Origin: Oscillospiraceae bacterium
GTDB taxonomy: Bacteria > Bacillota_A > Clostridia > Oscillospirales > CAG-272
Reading direction: 5' to 3'
Assembly (NCBI GenBank): GCA_015064195.1
Contig: SVSO01000044.1
Span: forward strand, 1-16,622
Length of the DNA: 16,622 nt
In this document: in pieces, positions 1 through 7,004 of the stretch
Numbering within the stretch: the first letter of the stretch is position 1
Layout of the letters: the number at the start of each line of letters is the position of its first letter
Program-made: the position numbers and the translations under genes
The notes under the pieces: model-generated
What the model was told of the DNA's origin: nothing
What the model saw: the letters and a program-made list of their open reading frames with translations, nothing else
The model's database searches: none

Positions 1-1
1 C

Positions 2-949
2 GCCCATCGCGGCATCGGCGTCGTTTCGACAAAATACGGCAAGATCGACGATATGGTGCTGAGAATGGAGGTCGTCCTCCCCAACGGCGATATTATCGAA
101 ACTTCCCCCGCGCCCAAGCACGCGGCAGGCCCCGACCTCAACCAGATCTTCATCGGTTCTGAGGGCACACTGGGCGTTATCACCAAGGCGCAGATGCGTA
201 TCTATAATCAGCCCGAAGAACGTCGCTTCCGCGGCTTCCTGTTCCACAATATGACCGATGCGTTCAATGCGGGACGCGAGCTGCTGCAGAAGATCAAGCC
301 CTCTGTTATGCGCCTGTATGACGAGGCGGAGACTTCCTCCCTCATCAAGAAGATCGTCGGCGTGGCAAAGCCCGGCGCATTCATGAATGTGGCCATCGAG
401 GGCGTGTCCGAGATCGTGGCGGTGGAGGAAAAAATCCTCCTCGAAACCTTCGCAAAATACGGCGCGGAGGATCTCGGCAGCGAGTACGGCGAAAAATGGT
501 GGAAGGAAAAGATCACCTTCTTCTATCCCGGCCATATGATGGATCTGCCCCAGATGTTCGGTACGATGGACTCCATCGCACCCTATGACAAGATCGAGAA
601 GATCTACTGGGCAATGAAGGAAGCCATCGAGACAAACTTCCCCATGGCAAGATTTATCGCGCATTTTTCCCACTGGTACGAGTGGGGCGCAATGATCTAC
701 GACCGCTTTATCGTGGACGATGTGCCGCAGGATCCCCACGAAGCACTTCGCCTGCATAACGCCATCTGGAACTGCGGCGTGCGTACCGCCATCGCCAACG
801 GCGGCGTTGTCAATGACCACCACGGTGTCGGCGTGAAGCTGGGACGGCTCATGAAGGAGCAGTACGGCCCCGCAATGCAGGTGTTCGAGGGCATCAAGAA
901 GTCCCTCGACCCCAACGGCATTATGAATCCCTTTAAACTTGGTCTGTAA
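2..949 (+). CDS. FAD-linked oxidase, C-terminal part (GlcD / AGPS-like), 5' truncated by window
   Basis: The reading frame is open from base 2, so the gene begins upstream; about 315 residues of a protein usually 450-550 long are visible. The start carries the end of the FAD-binding type 4 domain, with the GSEGTLGVIT motif (bases about 155-184) typical of GlcD, D-lactate dehydrogenase and alkyldihydroxyacetonephosphate synthase (AGPS). The C-terminal FAD-oxidase domain follows, ending in the family signature DPNGIMNPFKL. The motif before it reads NDHHGVG (bases 812-832), closer to the HHHGVG of AGPS-like proteins than to the GEHGVG of glycolate/lactate oxidases. Such enzymes oxidise a 2-hydroxy acid or polyol carbon with FAD and pass electrons to an Fe-S protein or ETF. 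An Fe-S partner follows after 16 bases and an ETF lies at the cluster end, so it is probably a cytoplasmic dehydrogenase with those partners. The substrate is not predictable. Confidence 0.9.
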   Translation, partial: AHRGIGVVSTKYGKIDDMVLRMEVVLPNGDIIETSPAPKHAAGPDLNQIFIGSEGTLGVITKAQMRIYNQPEERRFRGFLFHNMTDAFNAGRELLQKIKPSVMRLYDEAETSSLIKKIVGVAKPGAFMNVAIEGVSEIVAVEEKILLETFAKYGAEDLGSEYGEKWWKEKITFFYPGHMMDLPQMFGTMDSIAPYDKIEKIYWAMKEAIETNFPMARFIAHFSHWYEWGAMIYDRFIVDDVPQDPHEALRLHNAIWNCGVRTAIANGGVVNDHHGVGVKLGRLMKEQYGPAMQVFEGIKKSLDPNGIMNPFKLGL

Positions 950-965
950 ACGGAGGTAGCGAATT

Positions 966-2057
966 ATGTTAATTTCTCAGAGAAGCAAAGAAACCATCGA
1001 CGCCTGCCGTTTCTGCTGGATGTGCCGCCATCTCTGCCCCATCGGCATGGCCACCGGTCAGGAGAGAAATACCGCACGGGCACGCGCACTCACCCTTTCG
1101 CTGGTGGAACGCGGCGCGGCGGAGCTTTCCGATGTCATCGACAACGTGTACGAATGCGCACTTTGCGGCGGATGCACCAACAACTGCATGACCGGATGGG
1201 ATCCGGTGAAGTTCACCAAGGAAGTGCGCCTTGAGGCAATCAACACCGGCGTCGCTCCCGAATATATCCTCAAGCTGCTGGACAATATCGAAGCTGCCGG
1301 CAATGCTTACGGCATTACCGAGCTTCCCGGCGAGATCGCCGAGCTTGCCGATGCCTGCGCCGAAAAGACGGATACACTGCTCTATCTCGGCACGGACGTG
1401 AAGTATAAGAATCCCGCGTTTGCAGTGGATGCGGCGGCTGTGCTCCGCGCGGCCGGCGTGAAGTTTACCGTGCTGGCGGATGAGCCGGACAGCGGTGCGG
1501 CGCTGGATTTCCTCGCCGGTGAAGCGGGCGAGACCGTGGACGCGGCAAAGAAATGCGCGGCGGCGCTGGCAAACTTCAAGAAAGTGATCGTCCTTGATCC
1601 GGCGGACGCAAAGATGATGAAGCATGAGTATAAGGAATGGGACATCGCGCCGGAATGCGAGATCGTCACCTTTACCGCATTTGCGGCATCGCTCATCGAA
1701 GACGGCACACTTTCCGTGAAGAAGCTGCCCGTTCCCGCGGCATATCAGGACGCATTCGCGCTGGTGCGCGACCTCGACGAATGCGAAGAACCGCGCATCA
1801 TCATGAACGCCTGCACGAATCTGACGGAAATGCTGCTCAACCGCAAGGAAATGATCTGGGGCGGCAACACCCTGATGGCAGAATACATCCCGGACGTAAT
1901 CAAGCTGGTATCGAAGAACCGCTGGGCAGACGCGGCACACATGAACGCCAAACTGCTGGTTGTCGCAAGCCCCAGCGAATATGTAGCCCTCGCAAACGTA
2001 AAGCCCGACGACATGGAAATCATGTCCCTGCCCGAGCTGATTCTGGCGACGCTGTAA
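966..2057 (+). CDS. 4Fe-4S electron-transfer protein (GlcF/GlpC/HdrD-like) with cysteine-less CCG region
   Basis: A 363-residue protein starting 9 bases after a GGAGGT ribosome site. The N-terminus has two clean 4Fe-4S motifs: C14-x2-C17-x2-C20-x3-C24-P and C64-x2-C67-x2-C70-x3-C74. The rest follows the layout of the two CCG domains of GlcF/GlpC/HdrD proteins but appears to have lost their cysteines: the usual DPGC stretch reads DPADAK, the usual YHDPC stretch reads AYQDAFALVRDLDE followed by EEPR, and the usual CCG reads IWGGN. It therefore probably carries electrons through two cubane clusters but lacks the CCG metal site. With the preceding flavoprotein and the ETF at 7001 it forms a plausible dehydrogenase/electron-relay set. 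Electron transfer is well supported; the exact partner is inferred from gene order. Confidence 0.88.
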   Translation: MLISQRSKETIDACRFCWMCRHLCPIGMATGQERNTARARALTLSLVERGAAELSDVIDNVYECALCGGCTNNCMTGWDPVKFTKEVRLEAINTGVAPEYILKLLDNIEAAGNAYGITELPGEIAELADACAEKTDTLLYLGTDVKYKNPAFAVDAAAVLRAAGVKFTVLADEPDSGAALDFLAGEAGETVDAAKKCAAALANFKKVIVLDPADAKMMKHEYKEWDIAPECEIVTFTAFAASLIEDGTLSVKKLPVPAAYQDAFALVRDLDECEEPRIIMNACTNLTEMLLNRKEMIWGGNTLMAEYIPDVIKLVSKNRWADAAHMNAKLLVVASPSEYVALANVKPDDMEIMSLPELILATL

Positions 2058-2083
2058 CCCACGCGCGCTTGCAAAATAAAAAA

Positions 2084-2264
2084 GCAAACAAGTTTGCAGA
2101 GACAGTTGCCGGGGTAGGGGACCCGGCTGCCTCTGTAGCCAGTTCGCGCACAAACTAACGGGCTGTGAGCGATAGCGTTGAATAAAGTTCTTTGCGGAGC
2201 TTTCTTTCAAGAAAGCGACCGTAATTCCTTCCAGCAAACAAGTCTGAAACACAAACCCAAGGAG
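2084..2264 (+). repeat. Dispersed structured intergenic repeat, copy 1 (no cassettes)
   Basis: This fills the gap between the Fe-S gene and the aldolase. It aligns end to end with 14629-14959 once two 80-bp insertions there are removed; shared blocks include GCAAACAAGTTTGCAGAGAC, CGCACAAA, AGCGATAGCGTTG, TTTGCGGAGCT, GCGACCG and the terminal ACAAACCCAAGGAG. It holds a GCAAAC/GTTTGC inverted repeat (2084-2097), a hairpin GCCGGG/CCCGGC (2108-2113 with 2122-2127) and a hairpin GCTTTCTT/AAGAAAGC (2199-2216). The terminal block contains the ribosome site used by the aldolase. No open frame of note and no U-tract are present. Confidence 0.85.
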
Positions 2265-2271
2265 AATAATC

Positions 2272-3105
2272 ATGTTAGTTACTTTTGATGAGATTCTGTC
2301 CATCGCGGATAAGGGTGGATTTGCGATTCCCGCGTTTAATGTTTATAATATGGAAACGACGATGGGTATTATTGCCGGTGCGGAAGCGGCGAAAGCTCCC
2401 GTTATCCTGCAGTTTTATTCCCGCCTCGCCGCAAATGAGGAGGGATATTACCTCGCTCCCATCGTGCTGGCGGCGGCGAAGGCGGCAAGCGTGCCCGTAT
2501 GCTTCCATCTCGACCACGGTGCAGGCGAAAAGGAGATCATGCGCGCCATCCGTTACGGCGCGACCGGCGCGATGATCGACGCTTCCACCCTGCCCATGGA
2601 CGAAAATATCGCCGTTACCAAGAAGATCCGCGAGCTTTGCGGCTATAATAATATCCAGATCGAGGGCGAGATCGGCCATATCGGTTCGGCGGCGGCCGGC
2701 GATGAGGAAAGCACCTCCACTACCGTTGAGGAAGCTGTTACCTTCGCCAATGAAACCGGCGTGCGCGCACTGGCCATCATGGTCGGCACGGCTCACGGCC
2801 GCTATAAGAAAGCTCCCAAGCTGGATATCGACCGCATCGCTGAAATTCATGCGGCAATTCCCGGCGTTTCGCTGGTGCTTCACGGCGGCAGCGGCATTCC
2901 GGATGAGCAGATCAAGGCGGCCATCGATGCCGGTATCCGCAAGATCAACTTCGGTACGGATGTGTGCTTCTCCTTCCTTGACAAGGTGTTTGAAACATCC
3001 CGCGAAACCTATGCGGTTGACCTGTTCATGAAGGGCGCAGTCCAGAACGTCAAAGCCTTCGCCATCGAGAAGATCAATCTGCTCGGCGCGGCAAATCGGG
3101 CTTGA
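2272..3105 (+). CDS. Class II ketose-bisphosphate aldolase (IolJ/FbaA-like)
   Basis: A 277-residue zinc-dependent class II aldolase, a normal length for the family. Zinc and catalytic residues are in place: H79-L-D81-H82-G (catalytic Asp and zinc His), E131-G-E133-I-G-H-I-G, GTAH175GRYK and LH204GGSG. The enzyme cleaves a ketose (bis)phosphate to dihydroxyacetone phosphate and an aldehyde. The family covers fructose- and tagatose-bisphosphate aldolases and IolJ, which splits 2-deoxy-5-keto-gluconate 6-phosphate to DHAP and malonate semialdehyde. A PfkB kinase and iolB immediately downstream favour the IolJ-type role, but sequence alone does not separate the subtypes. The AAGGAG ribosome site (2259-2264) is the end of the dispersed repeat. 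The stop codon overlaps the -35 box of the promoter at 3102. Confidence 0.93.
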   Translation: MLVTFDEILSIADKGGFAIPAFNVYNMETTMGIIAGAEAAKAPVILQFYSRLAANEEGYYLAPIVLAAAKAASVPVCFHLDHGAGEKEIMRAIRYGATGAMIDASTLPMDENIAVTKKIRELCGYNNIQIEGEIGHIGSAAAGDEESTSTTVEEAVTFANETGVRALAIMVGTAHGRYKKAPKLDIDRIAEIHAAIPGVSLVLHGGSGIPDEQIKAAIDAGIRKINFGTDVCFSFLDKVFETSRETYAVDLFMKGAVQNVKAFAIEKINLLGAANRA

Positions 3106-3130
3106 CAAATCGGAAAAGGTGTAGTATAAT
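3102..3130 (+). promoter_or_regulatory. Perfect sigma-A consensus promoter overlapping aldolase stop and kinase start
   Basis: TTGACA (3102-3107), 17-bp spacer, TATAAT (3125-3130): exact consensus in all twelve bases. The -35 contains the aldolase stop (3103-3105), and the -10 shares two bases with the kinase ATG (3129-3131). Transcription would start near 3137, inside the kinase gene. It may therefore drive the later genes only, imply a later kinase start, or be a promoter whose leader was deleted. Confidence 0.7.
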
Positions 3131-4052
3131 GAAGAAAATAACCGGAATCGGCGCGAATGTGTACGACACACTCATCATGGCGGAATGCTATCCCCGCGAG
3201 GATACCAAGCTGAAGGCGGAGGAGATCCGAACCGTGGGCGGAGGCCCGACGGCGACCGGTCTTGTTGCGGCGGCAAAGCTTGGCGCGGGTATGGAGCTTG
3301 CGGTGAAGTTTGTCGGAAGCGTGGCCGATGATGAGCGGGGACGCTTCCTCCTCGACGATTTTGAAAAATGGGGCGTTTCCACCGAATGCGTCACCACAGA
3401 GCCGGATTGCGAATCCTTCTGCTCCTTCGTTCTGCTGTCGGCGGAAAAAAAGACGCGCACCTGCGTGTTCCATCGCGGCAATAAGCCTCCGCTGGCGCTG
3501 AATGACGCACAGCGGGAGGAAGTCCGCACTTCGGATATCCTCATGGTGGACGGCAATGAGCTGGCGGCGGCCATCGACGGCGCAAAAACCATCCGCGAGG
3601 CTGGCGGCGACGTGCTGTATGACGCAGGCGGACTCTATCCCGGCATCGAAGCACTGCTCCCCTATGCCAACATTCTCATCCCGTCGGAGGAATTTTCCCT
3701 CGGCCATACCGGTGAGAAAACGGCGGAGGATGCAGCAAAAAAATTGATGGAGATGTATCATCCCGACGTGGTGGTCATCACACAGGGAAGCCGGGGCGGT
3801 CTGGTGTACGATAAGGAGGGACTTACCCATTACGACATCATCGATACCGAGGTCGTGGATTCCAACGGCGCGGGCGATGTGTTCCACGGCGCGTTCGCAT
3901 TTGCACTTGCGCAGGGCTGGGATTATCGGAAGTGCGCCATGTTCGCAAATGCCACCTCGTCCCTCAAATGCACGAGAGTGGGAGCACGGGCGGCAGTTCC
4001 GGGCTATACGGAAGTTATCAATATTTTAAAGGAGAACGGCTATGAATTATAA
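3129..4052 (+). CDS. PfkB-family sugar kinase (IolC-like candidate)
   Basis: A 307-residue ribokinase/PfkB-family kinase that phosphorylates a sugar or keto-sugar with ATP in the cytoplasm. Visible are the N-terminal beta strand ITGIGANVYDTL, the GGGPTATGLVAAAKLGA sugar-binding region and the C-terminal PfkB signature D244-S-N-G-A-G-D250, with D250 as the expected catalytic base (the usual DTTGAGD has Asn here). The ATG at 3129 is chosen because the first strand of the fold begins directly after it and AAAAGG lies about 10 bases upstream. Between an IolJ-like aldolase and IolB, a 2-deoxy-5-keto-gluconate kinase (IolC) role is the simplest inference, though it is slightly shorter than typical IolC and other PfkB specificities are possible. 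It overlaps iolB by 11 bases. Confidence 0.88.
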   Translation: MKKITGIGANVYDTLIMAECYPREDTKLKAEEIRTVGGGPTATGLVAAAKLGAGMELAVKFVGSVADDERGRFLLDDFEKWGVSTECVTTEPDCESFCSFVLLSAEKKTRTCVFHRGNKPPLALNDAQREEVRTSDILMVDGNELAAAIDGAKTIREAGGDVLYDAGGLYPGIEALLPYANILIPSEEFSLGHTGEKTAEDAAKKLMEMYHPDVVVITQGSRGGLVYDKEGLTHYDIIDTEVVDSNGAGDVFHGAFAFALAQGWDYRKCAMFANATSSLKCTRVGARAAVPGYTEVINILKENGYEL

Positions 4053-4830
4053 GAAAACATGGACGAAAAAGTTCGGCAAGTCGGAGATCTACAAGGCCGG
4101 CGAATGTGCCTGCAAGAAGGTAGAGATGGATATGCTCCGCCTCGCAGACGGTCAGACCAAGACCTATCGGGAGGAGAACAAGGAATTCGCGCTTGTTATT
4201 CTCGGCGGCAAGTGCACCGTCAAGGGCGAGGGCTTCTGCTATGAGGCTGTGGGCAAGCGTGAGACGGTGTTCGACGGCGCGGCAACCTGCGTTTATGTGG
4301 GCCGCAACACGGAATTTTCCGTCACCGGTGTGGGTGAGGTTTCCATCGCGGTGTCCAAATCCCCCGCGATCAAGGATCACAAGCCCGCGCTGATCCAGCC
4401 GGAGGATGTGGTCATCAAGAATCTGGGCAAGCCCGGCTGGGAACGGGAAGCGCATTTCATCCTCGACGACCGCACGGATGCGGATATGCTCTACATCGGC
4501 GAAGCATTCGTCAAGGGCGGTCAGTGGGCAAGCTATCCGCCGCACAAGCATGACGACGACAATATGCCCACGGAAGCGGAGACAGAGGAGATCTACTACT
4601 ACGAATTCAAGAAGGACAGCGGCTTCGGCATCCAGCGCGTCTACACCATGGAAGGCGATGTGGACGAGGTTTATGTGGTCAAGTCCGGCGATTTCGTGGA
4701 GATCCCCAGGGGCTATCACCCCTTCCATGCCGCACCCGGATACGACAACTACTATCTCTGGATCATGGCAGGAAAGGATCGCGGCTTCTTCATGACCACC
4801 GATGAAGAACACGCATGGCTCAACAAATGA
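4042..4830 (+). CDS. iolB: 5-deoxy-glucuronate isomerase (KduI/IolB family)
   Basis: A 262-residue bicupin of the KduI/IolB family, near the usual IolB length of about 270. The second cupin carries the IolB-like run SYPPH168KH170DDDNMPTEAETEEIYYYE and, later, IPRGYH226PF, supplying the metal-binding His and Glu residues. IolB converts 5-deoxy-D-glucuronate to 2-deoxy-5-keto-D-gluconate, the substrate of IolC. The start follows AAAGGAG by 8 bases and lies inside the end of the kinase gene, suggesting coupled translation. The PPHKHD-x-DN-x-P pattern separates it from KduI (4-deoxy-5-threo-hexosulose-uronate isomerase), so the identification is good. The upper-pathway genes iolG, iolE and iolD are not in this window. 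Confidence 0.92.
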   Translation: MNYKKTWTKKFGKSEIYKAGECACKKVEMDMLRLADGQTKTYREENKEFALVILGGKCTVKGEGFCYEAVGKRETVFDGAATCVYVGRNTEFSVTGVGEVSIAVSKSPAIKDHKPALIQPEDVVIKNLGKPGWEREAHFILDDRTDADMLYIGEAFVKGGQWASYPPHKHDDDNMPTEAETEEIYYYEFKKDSGFGIQRVYTMEGDVDEVYVVKSGDFVEIPRGYHPFHAAPGYDNYYLWIMAGKDRGFFMTTDEEHAWLNK

Positions 4831-5480
4831 CAGCACTTGAATCCCTGAAAAAATCCAATCCCACGCTGGCGTTTTACAGCGTGAACGACCCGGAATTCGC
4901 CCGCTACGGATGCGTGGTGAAGGGCGATTTTGATGCGCTCATCGATGCGGCACTGGCACTGCCCATGCCCGGGGAAGGCTCGAAGTACGAGCCGACCGTG
5001 CCGAGCTTCGAGGTACTGCCCGTCAAGGAATGGATGCGCGACGAGATGTTCGGCGAGCTGCCGGTGCAGATGGGCAACTGCTGGGGCTATAACCGGCAGA
5101 TGAACGCTATGGAATGGCACAAAAATTCCGAGATCAACGTGGCCGCAACGCCGCTGGTGCTGCTGCTGGCGAAGCTGGACGATCTTGTGAACGGTAAACT
5201 TGACGCGGCGAAGGTGAAGGCCTTCTATCTTGAAAAGGGCGAGGCTGTGGAGGTCTATGCGGATTCTCTGCATTTCTGCCCCTGTCAGGTATCCGACGAC
5301 GGCTTCAACTGCGTGGTCGTCCTGCCCGAAGGCACCAACACGGAGCTTGCGAAAAAGCCCGCCGATCCGCTGCTCTATCGCAAAAACAAGTGGATCATCA
5401 CCCATGAGGAGAATGAGACACACAAGGCGAAGGGCATCATTCCCGCAATTTCCGGCGAGAATTATATTGTAAAATATTAA
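4827..5480 (+). CDS. DUF4867-like cupin-type protein of unknown function
   Basis: A protein of about 217 residues that I recognise from memory as resembling the DUF4867 family of Firmicutes. It has no signal peptide or membrane segment. A cupin-like pattern is visible: EWH98-K-N-S-E102-INVAATPLVLLL, then a strand FYLEKGEAVEVY and SLH149FCPC; H98, E102 and H149 could bind a metal. This would suit a sugar isomerase, epimerase or mutarotase, but that is inference. ATG 4827 is preferred because it makes a 4-base ATGA overlap with the iolB stop; an in-frame ATG at 4815 would add four residues (MAQQ) and a 16-base overlap. Its position between iolB and an FGGY kinase suggests a role on the same carbohydrate. 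Confidence 0.8.
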   Translation: MTALESLKKSNPTLAFYSVNDPEFARYGCVVKGDFDALIDAALALPMPGEGSKYEPTVPSFEVLPVKEWMRDEMFGELPVQMGNCWGYNRQMNAMEWHKNSEINVAATPLVLLLAKLDDLVNGKLDAAKVKAFYLEKGEAVEVYADSLHFCPCQVSDDGFNCVVVLPEGTNTELAKKPADPLLYRKNKWIITHEENETHKAKGIIPAISGENYIVKY

Positions 5481-5484
5481 CCTC

Positions 5485-5521
5485 ATGCGGAGTGCGCAGC
5501 TGCGCATTCCGCATCATTTTT
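5485..5521 (+). terminator. Intra-cluster hairpin with short U-tract (possible attenuator)
   Basis: Arms 5485-5498 and 5501-5514 pair along 14 positions with one G-U (ATGCGGAGTGCGCA against TGCGCATTCCGCAT), followed after two bases by five T. The hairpin lies wholly between the DUF4867-like stop and the FGGY kinase ribosome site (AAAGGAG, 5523-5529). It resembles a weak intrinsic terminator, or a processing/stability hairpin lowering expression of the last two genes. Confidence 0.5.
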
Positions 5522-5534
5522 AAAGGAGAATCCC

Positions 5535-7004
5535 ATGAAATACATTCTCGGCATCGATTTCGGCGGCGGCGCATCCAAGGCGACGCTGCTCCGGGAGGAC
5601 GGCATCATCGCCGCCACCCATACCGTTGAATATCCCACCTCCTATCCCGCGCCCGGCATGGCCGAGCAGAACCCCATGGACTGGTACATCGCCGCCCGTG
5701 AGGATATTGCCGCCGTCCTTAAAAAGAGCGGCATTGCCCCCTCCGACATCGCGGCGGTGGCACTGGATGCGGCCACTCATACCGCCGTTTTGTGCGACAG
5801 GGACTGGAACATCCTCCGCCCGTCCATTTACTGGACGGATTCCCGCGCCATCGAGGAGGTGGCCGAGCTGAAGCGGGACTGGGGCGATTTCATCTATGAG
5901 CACATCCTGCACAAGCCGGACACCATCTGGACGCTGCCTCAGCTCATGTGGGTGAAGCGTCACGAGCCGGAGCTTTGGGCGAAGGTGGACAAGATCCTGT
6001 TCGCCAAGGATTTCGTGCGCCATATGCTCACCGGCGACTACGTGACCGACTACATCGAGGCGGAAGGCTCCATGTTTTTCGACTACACGACGCTGTCCTG
6101 GTCGCGTGAGCTGTGCGCACTCATGGATTTCGATCCCGCAAAGCTTCCCGCCATCGTGAAGCCCACGGATTTCACCGGCACGATCACCGCCGAAGCCGCC
6201 GCGGACACGGGACTGCTTGCCGGCACGCCGGTGGTCTGCGGCACGACGGATACCGCCATGGAGGTGTTCGCCGCCGGTGCAGTGGAGAAGGGACAGATGA
6301 CCATCAAGCTTGCCACCGCCGGCCGCATCTGCGTCATCACCGACAGATCCTATCCCGACCGCAATCTCATCAATTATTCCCACATTGCCGACGGCCTGTG
6401 GTATCCCGGCACGGCCACCAAGGCCTGCGCATCCTCGCTCCGCTGGTATCGCGACACCTTCGGCGGCGATTACCGCACCATCGATGAAGGGGCGGAAAAG
6501 ATTCCCGTCGGCTCGGAAGGACTCGTTTTCCATCCTTATATAAATGGCGAGCTGACGCCCTATGCGGATCCCAAGCTTTGCGCAAGTTTCATCGGCGTGC
6601 GTGCGGCTCACACCAAGGCCCATTTTGACCGCGCCGTGCTGGAGGGCGTGGCCATGTCCATGCTGGACTGCAAAAAGGCACTGGAAGCCATCGGCATCGA
6701 GCATTCCTCCAAGGCGACCATCATCGGCGGCGGTGCATCCAGCCCCCTTTGGCGGCAGATCGTGGCCGACGCGCTTGGCTTCACGCTGGTGCGCAACGAA
6801 AACAGCGATTCCTCCTTCGGAATGGCCATGCTGGCGGGCACGGCGGTGGGCATTTTCCCCGATTTCAAATCCGCGCTGGCCATCTGCAACAAGGTGAAGG
6901 ATGAAACCCTGCCGAATCCGGACAATGCGGCAGCATATGAGAAGCTCCACGCCCGCTACAAGGCGGTGCATGACGCCCTCGCGCCCATTTACGACGCGCA
7001 ATGA
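5535..7004 (+). CDS. FGGY-family carbohydrate kinase (xylulokinase-like)
   Basis: A 489-residue FGGY kinase, full length for xylulokinase-type enzymes. The N-terminal phosphate-binding loop reads GIDFGGGASK (commonly GIDxGTxSxK). Domain 1 carries YWTDSRA and LTGDYVTD; domain 2 has VCGTTDTAMEVFAAGAV with the expected catalytic-base Asp, and a C-terminal ATP-site motif ATIIGGGASSPLWRQIVADALG. It phosphorylates a ketose or polyol with ATP. The usual xylulokinase substrate stretch (DGQMHG-like) reads DAATHTAV, so the substrate may not be D-xylulose. It starts after a good AAAGGAG site and overlaps the ETF gene by ATGA, so the two are translationally coupled. It is the second sugar kinase in the cluster, implying two phosphorylation steps or two entry substrates. 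Confidence 0.9.
   Translation: MKYILGIDFGGGASKATLLREDGIIAATHTVEYPTSYPAPGMAEQNPMDWYIAAREDIAAVLKKSGIAPSDIAAVALDAATHTAVLCDRDWNILRPSIYWTDSRAIEEVAELKRDWGDFIYEHILHKPDTIWTLPQLMWVKRHEPELWAKVDKILFAKDFVRHMLTGDYVTDYIEAEGSMFFDYTTLSWSRELCALMDFDPAKLPAIVKPTDFTGTITAEAAADTGLLAGTPVVCGTTDTAMEVFAAGAVEKGQMTIKLATAGRICVITDRSYPDRNLINYSHIADGLWYPGTATKACASSLRWYRDTFGGDYRTIDEGAEKIPVGSEGLVFHPYINGELTPYADPKLCASFIGVRAAHTKAHFDRAVLEGVAMSMLDCKKALEAIGIEHSSKATIIGGGASSPLWRQIVADALGFTLVRNENSDSSFGMAMLAGTAVGIFPDFKSALAICNKVKDETLPNPDNAAAYEKLHARYKAVHDALAPIYDAQ

Noticed and set aside
2083..2243. AGCAAACAAGT at both ends (2083-2093 and 2233-2243) as a target-site duplication of the repeat
   Set aside because: The left copy lies within the shared repeat backbone, and the second repeat copy does not show the same right-hand match, so a duplication at insertion is not supported.
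969..2303. Long open frame on the minus strand opposite the Fe-S gene (and similar ones at 5520-7247 and 13772-14776)
   Set aside because: They are antisense to well-supported conserved genes, have low-complexity Arg/Ala/His-rich translations and no ribosome sites; they are by-products of GC-rich codon use.
5535..7004. Naming the FGGY kinase as xylB
   Set aside because: Family membership is clear, but the substrate loop differs from typical xylulokinases and the neighbouring genes do not include a xylose isomerase.
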